Source: Candidatus Korarchaeum sp. (GTDB lineage Archaea; Korarchaeota; Korarchaeia; Korarchaeales; Korarchaeaceae). From it: a stretch of DNA of 64,000 bases. The position numbers and the translations under genes were made by a program. The notes under the pieces were generated by a model. That model saw nothing but the letters and a program-made list of their open reading frames with translations. It was not told the origin of the DNA and ran no database searches. This document shows, in pieces, positions 17,199 to 25,464 of the stretch (the stretch's first letter is position 1; each line of letters begins with the position of its first letter). Where the stretch lies: NCBI GenBank assembly GCA_038888615.1, contig JAWAID010000002.1, forward strand, positions 461,594 to 525,593. Reading direction: 5' to 3'.

Positions 17199-17587
17199 AC
17201 GAGATTAGGCAGCTGCTCATTTAAATATATGCTGTGAGTGAGCTCCATTCAAACGGAACTCCTTGAAGATGGGAGAGTCTACCTTTTTTAAAAGAGGGCC
17301 GTTGGATGAGAAGGGTATGAGGCTCTATGAGGTGTCAAAACGGAGGTCTTGGGTTGAGCGTCTCCCTGATGGCTTAGGACAAGCTTTATGATCCTCTCAT
17401 TGTGAGATCAGAATCTACACTATGTAAATCGCAGTCTATGAGATGCGTCATGTCCGTAACACTTGAACTACCCACCACTGAATAAGCTTAGGGACATTTC
17501 GGAGTCCGGGGAGCAGCTTTGGAGGGGCCATACCGGAGGTCGTCCATGAGTACGTTAGTCTATCGGATCCCGGGGCGAGGGACGAAA
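17199..17587. other. Intergenic region without a clear gene
   Basis: A TATA-like AT-rich stretch lies at 17218-17230, just outside the CPBP gene on its promoter side. The rest has no recognisable coding content. Confidence 0.4.
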
Positions 17588-17915
17588 TTGAACCTTAAGC
17601 TTTGCGAGAAGTATCTGCACGACGCTTACAATCTGTTGAGAGAGGGGTTACGTACAGGCCAGTGAGAAATTTTGGGGAGCAGCATCTCGAATAGTTAAGG
17701 CCGCAAAAGGAGGAATGATGTTTGATACTCATGCGAAGCTCTGGGATTTCGTAGCGAAGCTTATGGTTGAATCGGAGGATCCTGAGATTGGGAGGCTCCG
17801 GGCCCCCGCAAACTCATTTAAAAACTTCTATGAAGCTCAAGTAGGCCCTGAACTGGTTGAAGATTACGCTCAAGATGTAAAGAGACTCATAGAAAAACTC
17901 AAAAAGCTCATTTGA
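17588..17915 (+). pseudogene. PaREP1-family (HEPN-like) gene with one frameshift
   Basis: The N-terminal part reads LNLKLCEKYLHDAYNLLREG. At about 17645 the frame moves and continues as GYVQASEKFWGAASRIVKAA, then THAKLWDFVAKLMVE, NSFKNFYEAQVGPELVEDY and a Lys-rich end at 17915. This is the PaREP1 family, abundant in hyperthermophilic crenarchaea and related to HEPN. Only one lesion separates the two parts, so decay is recent, or it could be a sequence error. Part 2 alone also starts at ATG 17715. Confidence 0.7.
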
Positions 17916-18084
17916 AGCCGAAGGACTGCATGGGAAGCGGCCATCCGTTAGCAGGGGACCTCAACTTATGATGTTCAGGGACCATTGACGTAACTGGAAT
18001 GTTTAAGCCTCCTAAGAAAGGATCTTTGAGAAGAACGGTGCCCCACTATGCGAGCTTCTTCAACATAATGAGGGGTTGATGTAA

Positions 18085-18250
18085 TTTTTAAGGGTTTTGG
18101 GCTACATAGTCTTTCGCAGATACGTAGCCCTTGAGGTTCATCAGCCTTAGGCTTGGAGAAAGCCTCTCCATCCGAAGCTCGTGAAGCGCTCCCTTCGGGG
18201 CATTCATCATCCGGAGCACCTATGCTGTTGCCGGTATTCATGAATTTAAG
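18085..18250 (-). mobile_element. Relic right end of a TnpB element
   Basis: The minus strand reads like the last part of the tnpB gene at 22.7-22.9 kb (ATGCCCCGAAGGGAGC, then GGATGGAGAGGCTTTCTCC), followed by a 10-bp stem, GGGCTACGTA pairing TATGTAGCCC (18121-18130 with 18098-18107), with one G-U pair, and AAACCCTT. It is a heavily deleted copy of the same element family. Confidence 0.6.
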
Positions 18251-18462
18251 TCTTTTTATCATTGAACCGCTGCAGAAGGCAACTTCGATACAGCTTCCGG
18301 CACCTGAGCTAGCGCTTACCTCGCTTCACAGGGTTCCCGTTTTTCACTGCCCTCTTAGATGTCCGCACTACCCTTCGGTGCTGATGAATAGCCTCGAAGC
18401 ATGATCGAATGTGCGTCGGAGGTAAGGTTTATGCGTTTAAGCGTGGAGCGTATCATGGTTAC

Positions 18463-18918
18463 ATGGAGTGCGTTACCTTGCTGAGGGATAGGCTTAAGCG
18501 CATCAGGGAGCCCTGCGTGAAAGCCGTGTTGCTATTCGGCTCTAGGGCTAGGGGTGAGTCCCGGGATAGGAGCGATATCGACCTGCTCGTACTTCATGAG
18601 GGTTGCGGTATTGAGGAAGCGGTCATCAGGAGGAGGTACCTTTACGACCTCCTAAGGGATGCCTTAGGGGAGGGATTTGAGGATATCACGCTCATCGATA
18701 TGGAGCTAAACGCCTTCCTCAAGCCTTCGGAGATCAGCTCTTTACTTCTGAATGTGTATTGGGATGCCATTGTGGTTTACGATGAGACAGGTGCTCTTGA
18801 GGGTTTTCTGAGGTATGTTAGGGAGAAGATAGTGGAGAGTGGCCTGAAGAGGGTCAGGGATGGAAGGAGCTACTACTGGATTCTTCCGGAGCCTTTGAAG
18901 GAGGTTAAAATTCTATGA
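18463..18918 (+). CDS. MNT-type nucleotidyltransferase
   Basis: A protein of about 151 residues with VLLFGSRARGESRDRSDIDL, the complete GSx(10)DxD signature, and a later DITLIDM. The extended C-terminal half (VREKIVESGLKRVRDG, then a WILPEP tail) is the kind often found with a HEPN partner. ATG 18463 is favoured because a TATA-like GGTTTATGCG lies about 38 nt before it; an in-frame ATG at 18409 would add 18 residues. It overlaps the HEPN gene by 4 nt (ATGA). Confidence 0.85.
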   Translation: MECVTLLRDRLKRIREPCVKAVLLFGSRARGESRDRSDIDLLVLHEGCGIEEAVIRRRYLYDLLRDALGEGFEDITLIDMELNAFLKPSEISSLLLNVYWDAIVVYDETGALEGFLRYVREKIVESGLKRVRDGRSYYWILPEPLKEVKIL

Positions 18919-19340
18919 CCTTCAATCCGCTGACTGAAGTCAGGTATGGATATAAGCTCGCAGTTGAACATTTAGAGAGGGCTGAGAGACTTTTCTCACT
19001 GAAAGATTGGGCCGGGACCGTGTCAACATCTCAGTTAGCTATTGAGAATTTCGCTAAGGCAATCATAGCTGTATTTGAAGTCCCCACATGGAGTCATGAC
19101 CCTTCGAACCAGTTGATCGGTAGGTTGCCCGCTGAGGTGACCGATGATATCAGGGAACTCGCAGCTTTAGCTAGGGAAATGGCCCCGGAACACGGTAGAT
19201 CGAGCTACGGTGAACCCACTGTCGGGCTTCTGCCGAGCGAGATATATGGGGAAGACCACGCCTCAAATGCGCTTAGGAGGGGGAAGGAAGCTAGGGCGAT
19301 CACAGAGAGGGTCCTCGATACGCTTAATGTCGAACTTTGA
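18915..19340 (+). CDS. HEPN-domain protein
   Basis: A 141-residue helical protein: YKLAVEHLERAERLFSLKDW, VSTSQLAIENFAKAIIAVF, and a C-terminal GRSSYGEPTVGLLPSEIYG resemble MNT-associated HEPN proteins. It is coupled to the MNT gene through an ATGA overlap, so the pair is expressed as a unit. No Rx4-6H motif is visible. The pair is intact, unlike many of its neighbours. Confidence 0.85.
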   Translation: MTFNPLTEVRYGYKLAVEHLERAERLFSLKDWAGTVSTSQLAIENFAKAIIAVFEVPTWSHDPSNQLIGRLPAEVTDDIRELAALAREMAPEHGRSSYGEPTVGLLPSEIYGEDHASNALRRGKEARAITERVLDTLNVEL

Positions 19341-19697
19341 AGACATAACTAAGGTCGGAACCGAGCTTTATGAGGGAAAGATGCTTACGGCGTGCTAGCA
19401 AGTCACCTATTATCTCACTCACGAGGACAGTTGTGACTGAGAGGATGCATCCCCCTTCCGATGCCCGTCTCAACAGGGATTGAGGCTGATGATCGTGCAT
19501 TATTAGGCGTCGTTACGTTGGAGATCCTCGGATTGGTCTTCAACCCATTAAAGAGAACTCTGCAGTCAATGCGCATGTTCCTCGTTTAGACATTGAAGGG
19601 ACTCAATCTCCTCAGCTCGGATAGCTTCGTTAATGGTCTAGGCTTCCCTTTAACGTGTCTTCACTCTCTCCCATTATCGCATTCTGAAAATCACCTC
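19341..19697. other. Non-coding spacer
   Basis: No convincing gene in either direction; a likely graveyard remainder between the HEPN pair and the PaREP1 relic. Confidence 0.4.
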
Positions 19698-19733
19698 TTT
19701 AAATATATCTATTCCGAAGGCGCTGTTCAGAGG
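19698..19733 (+). repeat. Upstream motif shared with 14781-14815
   Basis: TTTAAATATATCTATTCCGA followed by AGGCGCTGTTCAGAGG; see the copy at 14.8 kb. It includes a strong TATA box for the broken PaREP1 gene. Confidence 0.4.
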
Positions 19734-19799
19734 ACGTAGGTGTTCTGATCTACCGCACAGCAGAATATTTGAGTGAACTTTGATAGAGGGAAAATGGAT

Positions 19800-20285
19800 A
19801 TCGGCGGTGGGAAAGTTGGCTACAATCACGATAACTTTCCCCCAAGGTCCTAGAGGATCTTGAGAAAGGAGCTGCTTCTGAGGGTAAGTCCTTGGAGGAA
19901 CTCGTCAGCGAAGCTCTGTGAGGGGACTCAACATGGAAGATCCTCAAACGAAGGCTGAGCTCCGCATGAGGATATGCGTGAAGCAGAGGAGCTTCTAGCT
20001 AGGGGAGACTATATCCAAGCATCGGAAAGAGCTTGGGGGTCTTCCCAGATCGTTAAAGCGTTGACGGCGAAGGAGGGTAAGGAGCTTAGGGTCATGTCGA
20101 CCTGTGGAAATATGTGGATGAGTTAGCTGAAGGGCTTGGGGGCAGCGAGCTGAGGCGTCTGTGGAGGACAGCTGATGTCCTCCATCAGAACTTCTATGGA
20201 AGCTGGATGCCTCCAAGGGAATGAGCTATCAATAAGGGACATCAAGATGCTCATAGAGAGGCTGAGGACCATATCTTAGCTGTGC
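19800..20285 (+). pseudogene. PaREP1-family gene, multiply frameshifted
   Basis: Pieces in three frames give the family order: ATITITF at the N terminus, KVLEDLEKGAASEGKSLEEL, then MEDPQTKAELR, EAEELLARGDYIQASERAWG, DLWKYVDELAEGLGG and RRLWRTADVLHQNFYGSW. Shifts occur near 19840, 19915, 19975 and 20097, and a TGA follows MPPRE near 20222. It is clearly dead. With the copy at 17.6 kb it makes two PaREP1 relics within 3 kb. Confidence 0.7.
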
Positions 20286-20398
20286 GATCGGAGGCGTGAT
20301 AGCACTGGGATTTCCGAGCTTTCAGGCTCGAGTGAAACAGTCCCATAAAGCCTCATCCTTATGCGGGTAGCATGAGCATCATCAGCCGAGTGCGATTT

Positions 20399-20438
20399 AA
20401 ATAGTAGGGGGTGTAAGTAAATAGTAGGGGGTGTAAGT
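20399..20438 (+). repeat. Perfect 20-bp tandem duplication spanning the ATPase RBS
   Basis: AAATAGTAGGGGGTGTAAGT occurs twice in a row (20399-20418 and 20419-20438), ending on the first base of the TTG start codon. Each unit holds a GGGGGTG ribosome-binding site, so the site is duplicated. A TATA-like GATTTAAATA at 20394-20403 lies in front. Confidence 0.9.
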
Positions 20439-21505
20439 TGTACTTCTCGCCCATCGTGAAGACGAGAAGGGATGACTTCTTCAACATGGAGAGGGAGCTC
20501 GAGTCCCTGAAGAAGGAGCTGCTAGATCCAAACACCAGGATGATAGTTGTAAAGGGGATAAGGAGAATAGGTAAGTCCTCCTTAATGAGAGTAGCTCTCA
20601 ACGAGATCGAGCTGCCTCACCTGTTCATAGACCTGAGGTCAGCCGGTCCTCTAACTCCTGAGGCCATCTACGATTACTTTTCAGCCGAGATAAGTAGGTT
20701 CCTAGCGGATAAGGGCTTCAGGAGGATCCTCTCCCGAATAAGAGGGGTGGAGATATCCGGCCTGAAGCTGGAGTTCAGCGAGAGGAGGATAGGCGTGATA
20801 GGGAGGGCCCTTCAGGAGCTATCCAGGGCTTCCGGAAGGCAGGTCATACTAGCTCTTGATGAGGCTCAAGAGCTGAGGAACGTCAGGGGATTCGATGAAA
20901 TGCTAGCTTATGTGTACGATCACGTGAGGGGATTGAAGCTTCTTTTAGCTGGCTCCGAGGTTGGTCTTCTGGATAGGTTCCTCGGGGTCGGGAACCCTAG
21001 GGCACCTCTCTTCGGTAGGGCCTTCTCTGAGATAACGCTGGGGAGACTACCGGAAGAGAAGTCGCTTGAGTTCCTGAGGACGGGGTTCGATCAGCTTGGC
21101 CTTAGAGTCCCTGAGGATGAGATCTCTCAAGCCGTATCTAAGCTTGATGGCATCATTGGCTGGCTTACCTTCTACGGTCACCTGAGGAGCAGGGGTGATC
21201 CGGATGCCCTAGGGAGGGCTGTGGATGAGGGAGCTAAGATGATAGCGAGCGAGTTCCAACACTTCCTGAGCAACAGGCAGTTAGCCAGGAGGAGGTACAT
21301 CGAGGTCCTGAGGACGCTAACCAGGCCTTCCACTTGGAGCGAGGTAAAGAGAGGGCTGAGGCTCATAGCTAACGTTAGCGATAAGCAGGTATCGAACTAT
21401 CTGAGGGAACTCGTCCACTACGGTTTCGTTGAGAAAAGAGGAGACCTTTACTCCATAGCGGACCCCCTGCTGGTGGAAGCCGTTAGGAGAGGGTACGTGC
21501 ATTGA
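20438..21505 (+). CDS. Archaeal AAA ATPase (PF01637 type) with winged helix
   Basis: A 355-residue ATPase of the archaeal STAND-like class. Walker A is KGIRRIGKSSL near residues 38-48 and Walker B VILALDEAQEL near 133-143. The C-terminal 80 residues form a winged helix (SDKQVSNYLRELVHYGFVEK). Such ATPases are numerous in hyperthermophiles and often act with linked nucleases or in genome defence; no role is established. A TTG start follows a duplicated GGGGTG site. Part of its C-terminal coding sequence is copied exactly at 23876-23929. Confidence 0.85.
   Translation: MYFSPIVKTRRDDFFNMERELESLKKELLDPNTRMIVVKGIRRIGKSSLMRVALNEIELPHLFIDLRSAGPLTPEAIYDYFSAEISRFLADKGFRRILSRIRGVEISGLKLEFSERRIGVIGRALQELSRASGRQVILALDEAQELRNVRGFDEMLAYVYDHVRGLKLLLAGSEVGLLDRFLGVGNPRAPLFGRAFSEITLGRLPEEKSLEFLRTGFDQLGLRVPEDEISQAVSKLDGIIGWLTFYGHLRSRGDPDALGRAVDEGAKMIASEFQHFLSNRQLARRRYIEVLRTLTRPSTWSEVKRGLRLIANVSDKQVSNYLRELVHYGFVEKRGDLYSIADPLLVEAVRRGYVH
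21298..21351 (+). repeat. 54-bp exact repeat, copy inside the ATPase gene
   Basis: Codes for IEVLRTLTRPSTWSEVK at the start of the winged helix. The same 54 bases recur without a mismatch at 23876-23929. Confidence 0.9.
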
Positions 21506-21624
21506 GTGGGGCTAAATGAAGATCCGATCACTGCGCAAGCTGAGGAGCGTTTTTAGAGTTGGGTCGCTAACGTCAGTAGTCTCGCGATGGATTTCATGCA
21601 TCCCGTTACCGAAGCAGCTCTCGG
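21506..21624. other. Short spacer before the TnpB element
   Basis: No coding content recognised; includes a GAGCGTTTTTAGAG stretch that is partly matched at 24005-24020 in the truncated ATPase copy. Confidence 0.4.
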
Positions 21625-21727
21625 TATCGCCGTCATCAGCGGTTTCAAAATAGATAGGTAAGTACGAAAATGCGGAGTAGATGGGAATATTTTTAAATAA
21701 GATGAGCTAATAGGAAGCTGAATATCA

Positions 21728-22929
21728 GTGAGCTACAGAGCTTACAGCATCAAGCATAACTATAATATTTCAGAGTTCCTAGAAGCGTACAGACTACTGC
21801 TTCAGAGGGCTTTGGATGAGATATGGGCTGCGATTGTATGGAAGCAAGATGGACGCAACCCAGCAGTAAATCCAATAATACCCAAAAGTAATGAGTTCAA
21901 GAAGCAGTTAAGGGATAAGTTAATGGAGGATTGGGGTTATTCGAAGCACTACGTTGACTCGGCCATAAGGGAGGCTTACAGCCTCCTGAAATCCTGGAGG
22001 AGGAACTATAGAAGGGGGAGAAGAAAGGAGAAGCCCATTATAAAGAAAAGGTTCGTTAGGGTAAAGGGAACGCTTTACAGCTACAGAGGAGGATAAAGAT
22101 AAGCGTAAGGCCCTTCAAGGAATATTTGGTTTTCGATATCTCGAGGGCCTGGTTCTCGAGGAGGGTAAAGGGTGGGGAGCTGGGAGAGCTCATATTAAAA
22201 GAGAAATATCTAACGATAACATTCAGGTTCGAAGAAAGTGAGGGGCAAGCGATTGGGAGGATAGCATGGGACTGCAATTTGAAGAGCTTGGATGGCTTCA
22301 ATCCAGAGCTGGGATGGATCAGGATCGATTTAGGAAAGCTCTTTCATATCCACAGGGTCTATGAATTAAAGAGGGGGAGGCTGCAGTCTAAGGTATCCAA
22401 GAAGCCCTCCCTCAAGAGGATTTTAGCTAAATACTCGAGGAGGGAGAGGGACAGAGCTAAAGACTTCGTTCACAAGCTGACCACTTCCCTCTCTAGGGAG
22501 TATAAAGGTTACATACATGGCTTCGAGGATTTGAGGAAGGAGGGGATGTTCAAAAAAGGGAAGAGAGCTAAAAAGCATAATAGAGAAATTGCGAAGAGCG
22601 ATTGGAAGATCATACAATCTCTTATGTCATATAAATCGAGGGTTGTGTTCCTCAACCCGAAGGATTCGAGTAGGAGGTGCTCCAGATGTGGGAAGATCAA
22701 TGCCCCGAAAGGAGCGATTTACAAATGCAGATGCGGGTTGAGGATAGATAGGCAGCTTAACGCTGCCGTAAATTTGTACCTTCAGATGGAGGGACTTTCT
22801 CCGAGCCCAAAGCTCTTTGAGGAGCTGATGAGGGCTTGGAGCGGGTTCACCCTGACGGGGGAGGAGGCCGATGATCGGGAGGCTGATGAGTCCCAAGGGC
22901 TAAGTACGAATATACTTATCCGTACTTAG
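21728..22929 (+). pseudogene. tnpB: TnpB RNA-guided nuclease homologue, one frameshift
   Basis: The N-terminal frame (21728-22096) has the helical wedge/REC region (YRLLLQRALDEIWAAIVWKQ, LKSWRRNYRRGRRKEKPIIK) and stops after YSYRGG; the next frame resumes at once as KISVRPFKEYLVFDISRA. A single -1 shift at GGAGGA near 22088-22094 breaks it. In the second part all three RuvC acids appear kept: WDCNLKSLDG, FEDLRKEG, and RIDRQLNAAVN after a CSRCG...CRCG zinc ribbon. It was therefore active recently, or the shift is an error or is bypassed. Confidence 0.85.
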
Positions 22930-22940
22930 CTCAGAACCCT
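22730..22940 (+). ncRNA. Candidate omega-RNA (reRNA) at the tnpB 3' end
   Basis: TnpB guide RNAs in studied elements derive from the 3' end of tnpB through the right end. Here a 9-bp stem (CTAAGTACG with CGTACTTAG, 12-nt loop) ends 10 nt before the element boundary. The related copy at 57.7 kb has CTAAGTATG with CATACTTAG: a C-G pair became U-A on both sides, a compensatory change. The guide would be the host sequence right after 22940. Transcription is not shown by sequence. Confidence 0.5.
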
Positions 22941-23267
22941 ACAGGGTGGACGACGAACCCGCTCTAGAGGACCTCAGGGTACCGAACTTCCGCATCGATT
23001 AAGTCGAATGCATACGGGCATCCGTGAACCCCACAGCGGAGAGGCCCATGGGCTGACGACTTAGCCCGTTCTTACAGCTAAGGATTTCGGGAGAGCGGGT
23101 CCGGGAGCTCAATGCTGTAACCCAGCGGGAATCGGTGAGGCTCGATTCAGCCTAACAACAGTAGCGAGGTTCTCGGAAGCCGGGAGCTACTGAAACTTAC
23201 TCAATAACGAAAATGGGGATCATGGATCCGCACCCTCAGGATAGGAAGTGGGGGGATTCCTGGCCGG
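22941..23267. other. Spacer without a recognised gene
   Basis: About 330 bases with no convincing frame or fold after the TnpB right end. Confidence 0.4.
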
Positions 23268-23282
23268 TAGGTTTATATCTAT
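23268..23282 (+). promoter_or_regulatory. TATA box of the small membrane protein gene
   Basis: TAGGTTTATATCTATCC about 38 nt before ATG 23311 is a good archaeal TATA element. Confidence 0.5.
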
Positions 23283-23310
23283 CCTACATAAGTACTAGCT
23301 CGAGACCTCC

Positions 23311-23712
23311 ATGTCAGGAGCTAGGATTTCCAGAAGAAAGGACTTCACAGGTCTTCTATTCGCCGCCTTCATGTTCCTAGGTATGGGTATAGGGATCCTC
23401 TTCGATAGAGTAGCTCCCGGCCTATTCGTGGGAATGGGTCTTGGCTTTCTAGCCATGGCGATCGCCGATGTACTGATAAAAGAACCTATGGGCGAGGAGA
23501 GCCGACCTTCAAAGATCGAATCCCATTTTGAAGGGGTTGGGATCATCGGGACCTTTCTTTTAATCCTTCTCGGGATTGGATTCATCTTTGGAGGATTATC
23601 CCTCATCCTGGGAATAGATATCCCTTGGAGGGTGCTCGGTGGGGCGTTCATCATCCTGCTCGGTCTGTGGTTTTTACTGATGGCCCTCGGGAAGGTCAAA
23701 TTGATGAAATGA
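23311..23712 (+). CDS. Small four-helix membrane protein, unknown
   Basis: 133 residues with four hydrophobic segments in two hairpins (LLFAAFMFLGMGIGILF, LFVGMGLGFLAMAIADVLI, a 20-residue soluble loop, then IIGTFLLILLGIGFIFGG and the final LLGLWFLLMALG). No family is recognised. It has its own promoter and a T-rich terminator, so it is a real single-gene unit. Confidence 0.7.
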   Translation: MSGARISRRKDFTGLLFAAFMFLGMGIGILFDRVAPGLFVGMGLGFLAMAIADVLIKEPMGEESRPSKIESHFEGVGIIGTFLLILLGIGFIFGGLSLILGIDIPWRVLGGAFIILLGLWFLLMALGKVKLMK

Positions 23713-23725
23713 TTTATCCTAAATG

Positions 23726-23735
23726 ACTTTTTTGG
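23726..23735 (+). terminator. T-run terminator
   Basis: GACTTTTTTGG directly after the small membrane protein gene fits an archaeal oligo-T termination site. Confidence 0.4.
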
Positions 23736-23875
23736 ATTAAACCTTATATGGGAAGTTCAGCTGATTATCTCGCTTCCATCCCTCCAGTGTATCAGATGAA
23801 CCTCCCGTTCGTCGATCACCGCTCCTAATCCCCACCTCCTGGAGGGATAACCGCCACAGCGTAGCCGGAGAAGCG

Positions 23876-24022
23876 CATCGAGGTCCTGAGGACGCTAACC
23901 AGGCCTTCCACTTGGAGCGAGGTAAAGAGGAGCCTCCGCTCTTGTAAGCCATCGGGAGGGGGCTGCGTGCCTGGGCATCTCAACGCTTGGTCCTCTTAAG
24001 ATTGAGGAAGCATTTTTAGGCA
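23876..24022 (+). pseudogene. Truncated copy of the AAA ATPase C-terminus
   Basis: Starts with 54 bases identical to 21298-21351, then jumps to a diverged version of the last codons of that gene (PLLVEAVRRGYVH becomes PPLL-stop-AIGRGLRA) and of its 3' flank (GAGGAAGCATTTTTAGG against GAGGAGCGTTTTTAGAG). About 110 bases are missing between the two parts. Exact identity beside heavy divergence suggests gene conversion or mixed ages. Confidence 0.75.
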
Positions 24023-24044
24023 GCACTGGGTCAATGGGGGGAGG

Positions 24045-25463
24045 ATGAGGCTAATAGGGAGAGTGGCTGATGATTCAACCGAGGTATCGGCCTCGGTCAT
24101 ACTGCTCAAGGACCTCGAGAGGGAGGTCAAGTCCGAGAGCCTGGTGTTGATAGAGAACGGTAGCTCAGCGAACAAAGTGATGGGGATACTCAGGAGGGGG
24201 CGGGGGAGGAACGAGTTCCTGAGGAGATCCGGCTATAGGCCGGAGGTAGCCTACTTGAGGCACGGAGGGGAGCCATCGAGCGCTAGGGAGATCTACTCCT
24301 TCGACCTGATAGTGCTGGGATGCCTGGAGGACGGGAGGCTGAGGACCAATAGGACGATAATAGCTCCCGGCTCTCCCGTCTACGCCTTCGATCAGGAGAA
24401 CCCCCTTGAGCTGATAGCGGGATCAGCTAAGAAGTTAGCTTGGATGAGGGCTCACTTAGACGGAAGGAGGGAGTGGAGAGTACCCGCTGACGCCCAGTAC
24501 ATCCCCTATCACGTCGGCGTCTTCGGTTCAACCGGTACGGGTAAGTCCTGGTTCACCAGACACGTCCTCATACCCCTCTACTTGGATAGCGGCTACAAGG
24601 TTATAGTGCTTGACTGGAGCGGTGAGGACTACGCCCCCTACTTCAGGAGCATGAGGCTGTCCGAGGTGGCGCTCGATGAGCTCTCGATACTCGAGTACCT
24701 CTCCAACCTGACAGAGGGCTTCGCTAGGAACGAAGCGGTTAAGCAGGCCTTCGACGAGTACGTCTTCGGTTGGGTGGAGAGGGTGAGGGGTAAGAGCGAA
24801 GCCGAGCTCTACGATGAGCTTAGAACCTTCGTTCAGAGGGCCGTTAGGGGGATAAAGAGGGATGACTGGAGGGAGTCGGCGGAGAGGGCTTTCAACAGGG
24901 TCTTCAGGAGGTTGTCCCCGAGCGACTTAGCTCCCCTCATGGGCACCGAGCCCGTCAGCGGCATAGTCGACTCACCTGAGAGCATAGTTGTGGTGGACAT
25001 GTCGGGCTTCTCGAACGAGATGAAGCTCAGCTTCTTCCTCACTCTGGCCAATGAGCTTAAGAGGAGGATGATAGGGGGACAGGACCTGAGGATAGCGTTA
25101 GTTATAGATGAAGCCCCTCAGTATTGCCCCTACAGGCCGGAAGGGGTTCAGCAGCAGGTCACCGAGGAGATAAAGAACTTAGCGGCTCTGGGGAGGAAGC
25201 ACGACCTCAACCTCACCTTAGTGGCCCAGGGGGTGGCTGGGGAGATAGGGGTGAACGCAGCCATAAGGAGGAACCTGAATACGAACTTCTACGGCAGGCT
25301 TCACCCGCTCGATGCCGCTGGGGAGGGAGGGGCTAAGGACTGGCTCGGCCCCTATGGGATAACCCCCGAGTACCTCCTCACGCTAGAGGACGGTAGGTTC
25401 TACTTCACCGGGGCGATGAACCCCTCCCCGGTTCCCCTGCTGGTCACGTTCGAGGTGGGTTAG
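24045..25463 (+). CDS. herA: HerA-type DNA translocase ATPase (pair 1)
   Basis: A 472-residue FtsK/HerA-superfamily hexameric ATPase that pumps double-stranded DNA for end resection with NurA. An N-terminal HAS-barrel (IGRVADDSTEVSASVILL) leads to Walker A GSTGTGKSWF near residues 167-176, followed by VIVLDWSGEDY, then Walker B LRIALVIDEAPQYCP and the FYGRLHPLDAAGEGG region. It is followed after one base by nurA. A second, less similar HerA-NurA pair lies at 44.8-48.4 kb; this one is adjacent to defence-like genes. Confidence 0.9.
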   Translation: MRLIGRVADDSTEVSASVILLKDLEREVKSESLVLIENGSSANKVMGILRRGRGRNEFLRRSGYRPEVAYLRHGGEPSSAREIYSFDLIVLGCLEDGRLRTNRTIIAPGSPVYAFDQENPLELIAGSAKKLAWMRAHLDGRREWRVPADAQYIPYHVGVFGSTGTGKSWFTRHVLIPLYLDSGYKVIVLDWSGEDYAPYFRSMRLSEVALDELSILEYLSNLTEGFARNEAVKQAFDEYVFGWVERVRGKSEAELYDELRTFVQRAVRGIKRDDWRESAERAFNRVFRRLSPSDLAPLMGTEPVSGIVDSPESIVVVDMSGFSNEMKLSFFLTLANELKRRMIGGQDLRIALVIDEAPQYCPYRPEGVQQQVTEEIKNLAALGRKHDLNLTLVAQGVAGEIGVNAAIRRNLNTNFYGRLHPLDAAGEGGAKDWLGPYGITPEYLLTLEDGRFYFTGAMNPSPVPLLVTFEVG

Positions 25464-25464
25464 C

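Larger units (their letters stand above)
21625..22940 (+). mobile_element. TnpB-only element (IS200/IS605 group) with conserved ends
   Basis: The left end (about 21625-21720) matches 57363-57450, and the right end (CTAAGTACG...CGTACTTAG hairpin at 22900-22929 plus TCAGAACCCT at 22930-22939) matches 57684-57721. No TnpA transposase is present, so it is of the IS1341 type and would need help in trans to move. Boundaries are estimates from comparing the two copies. Confidence 0.7.
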
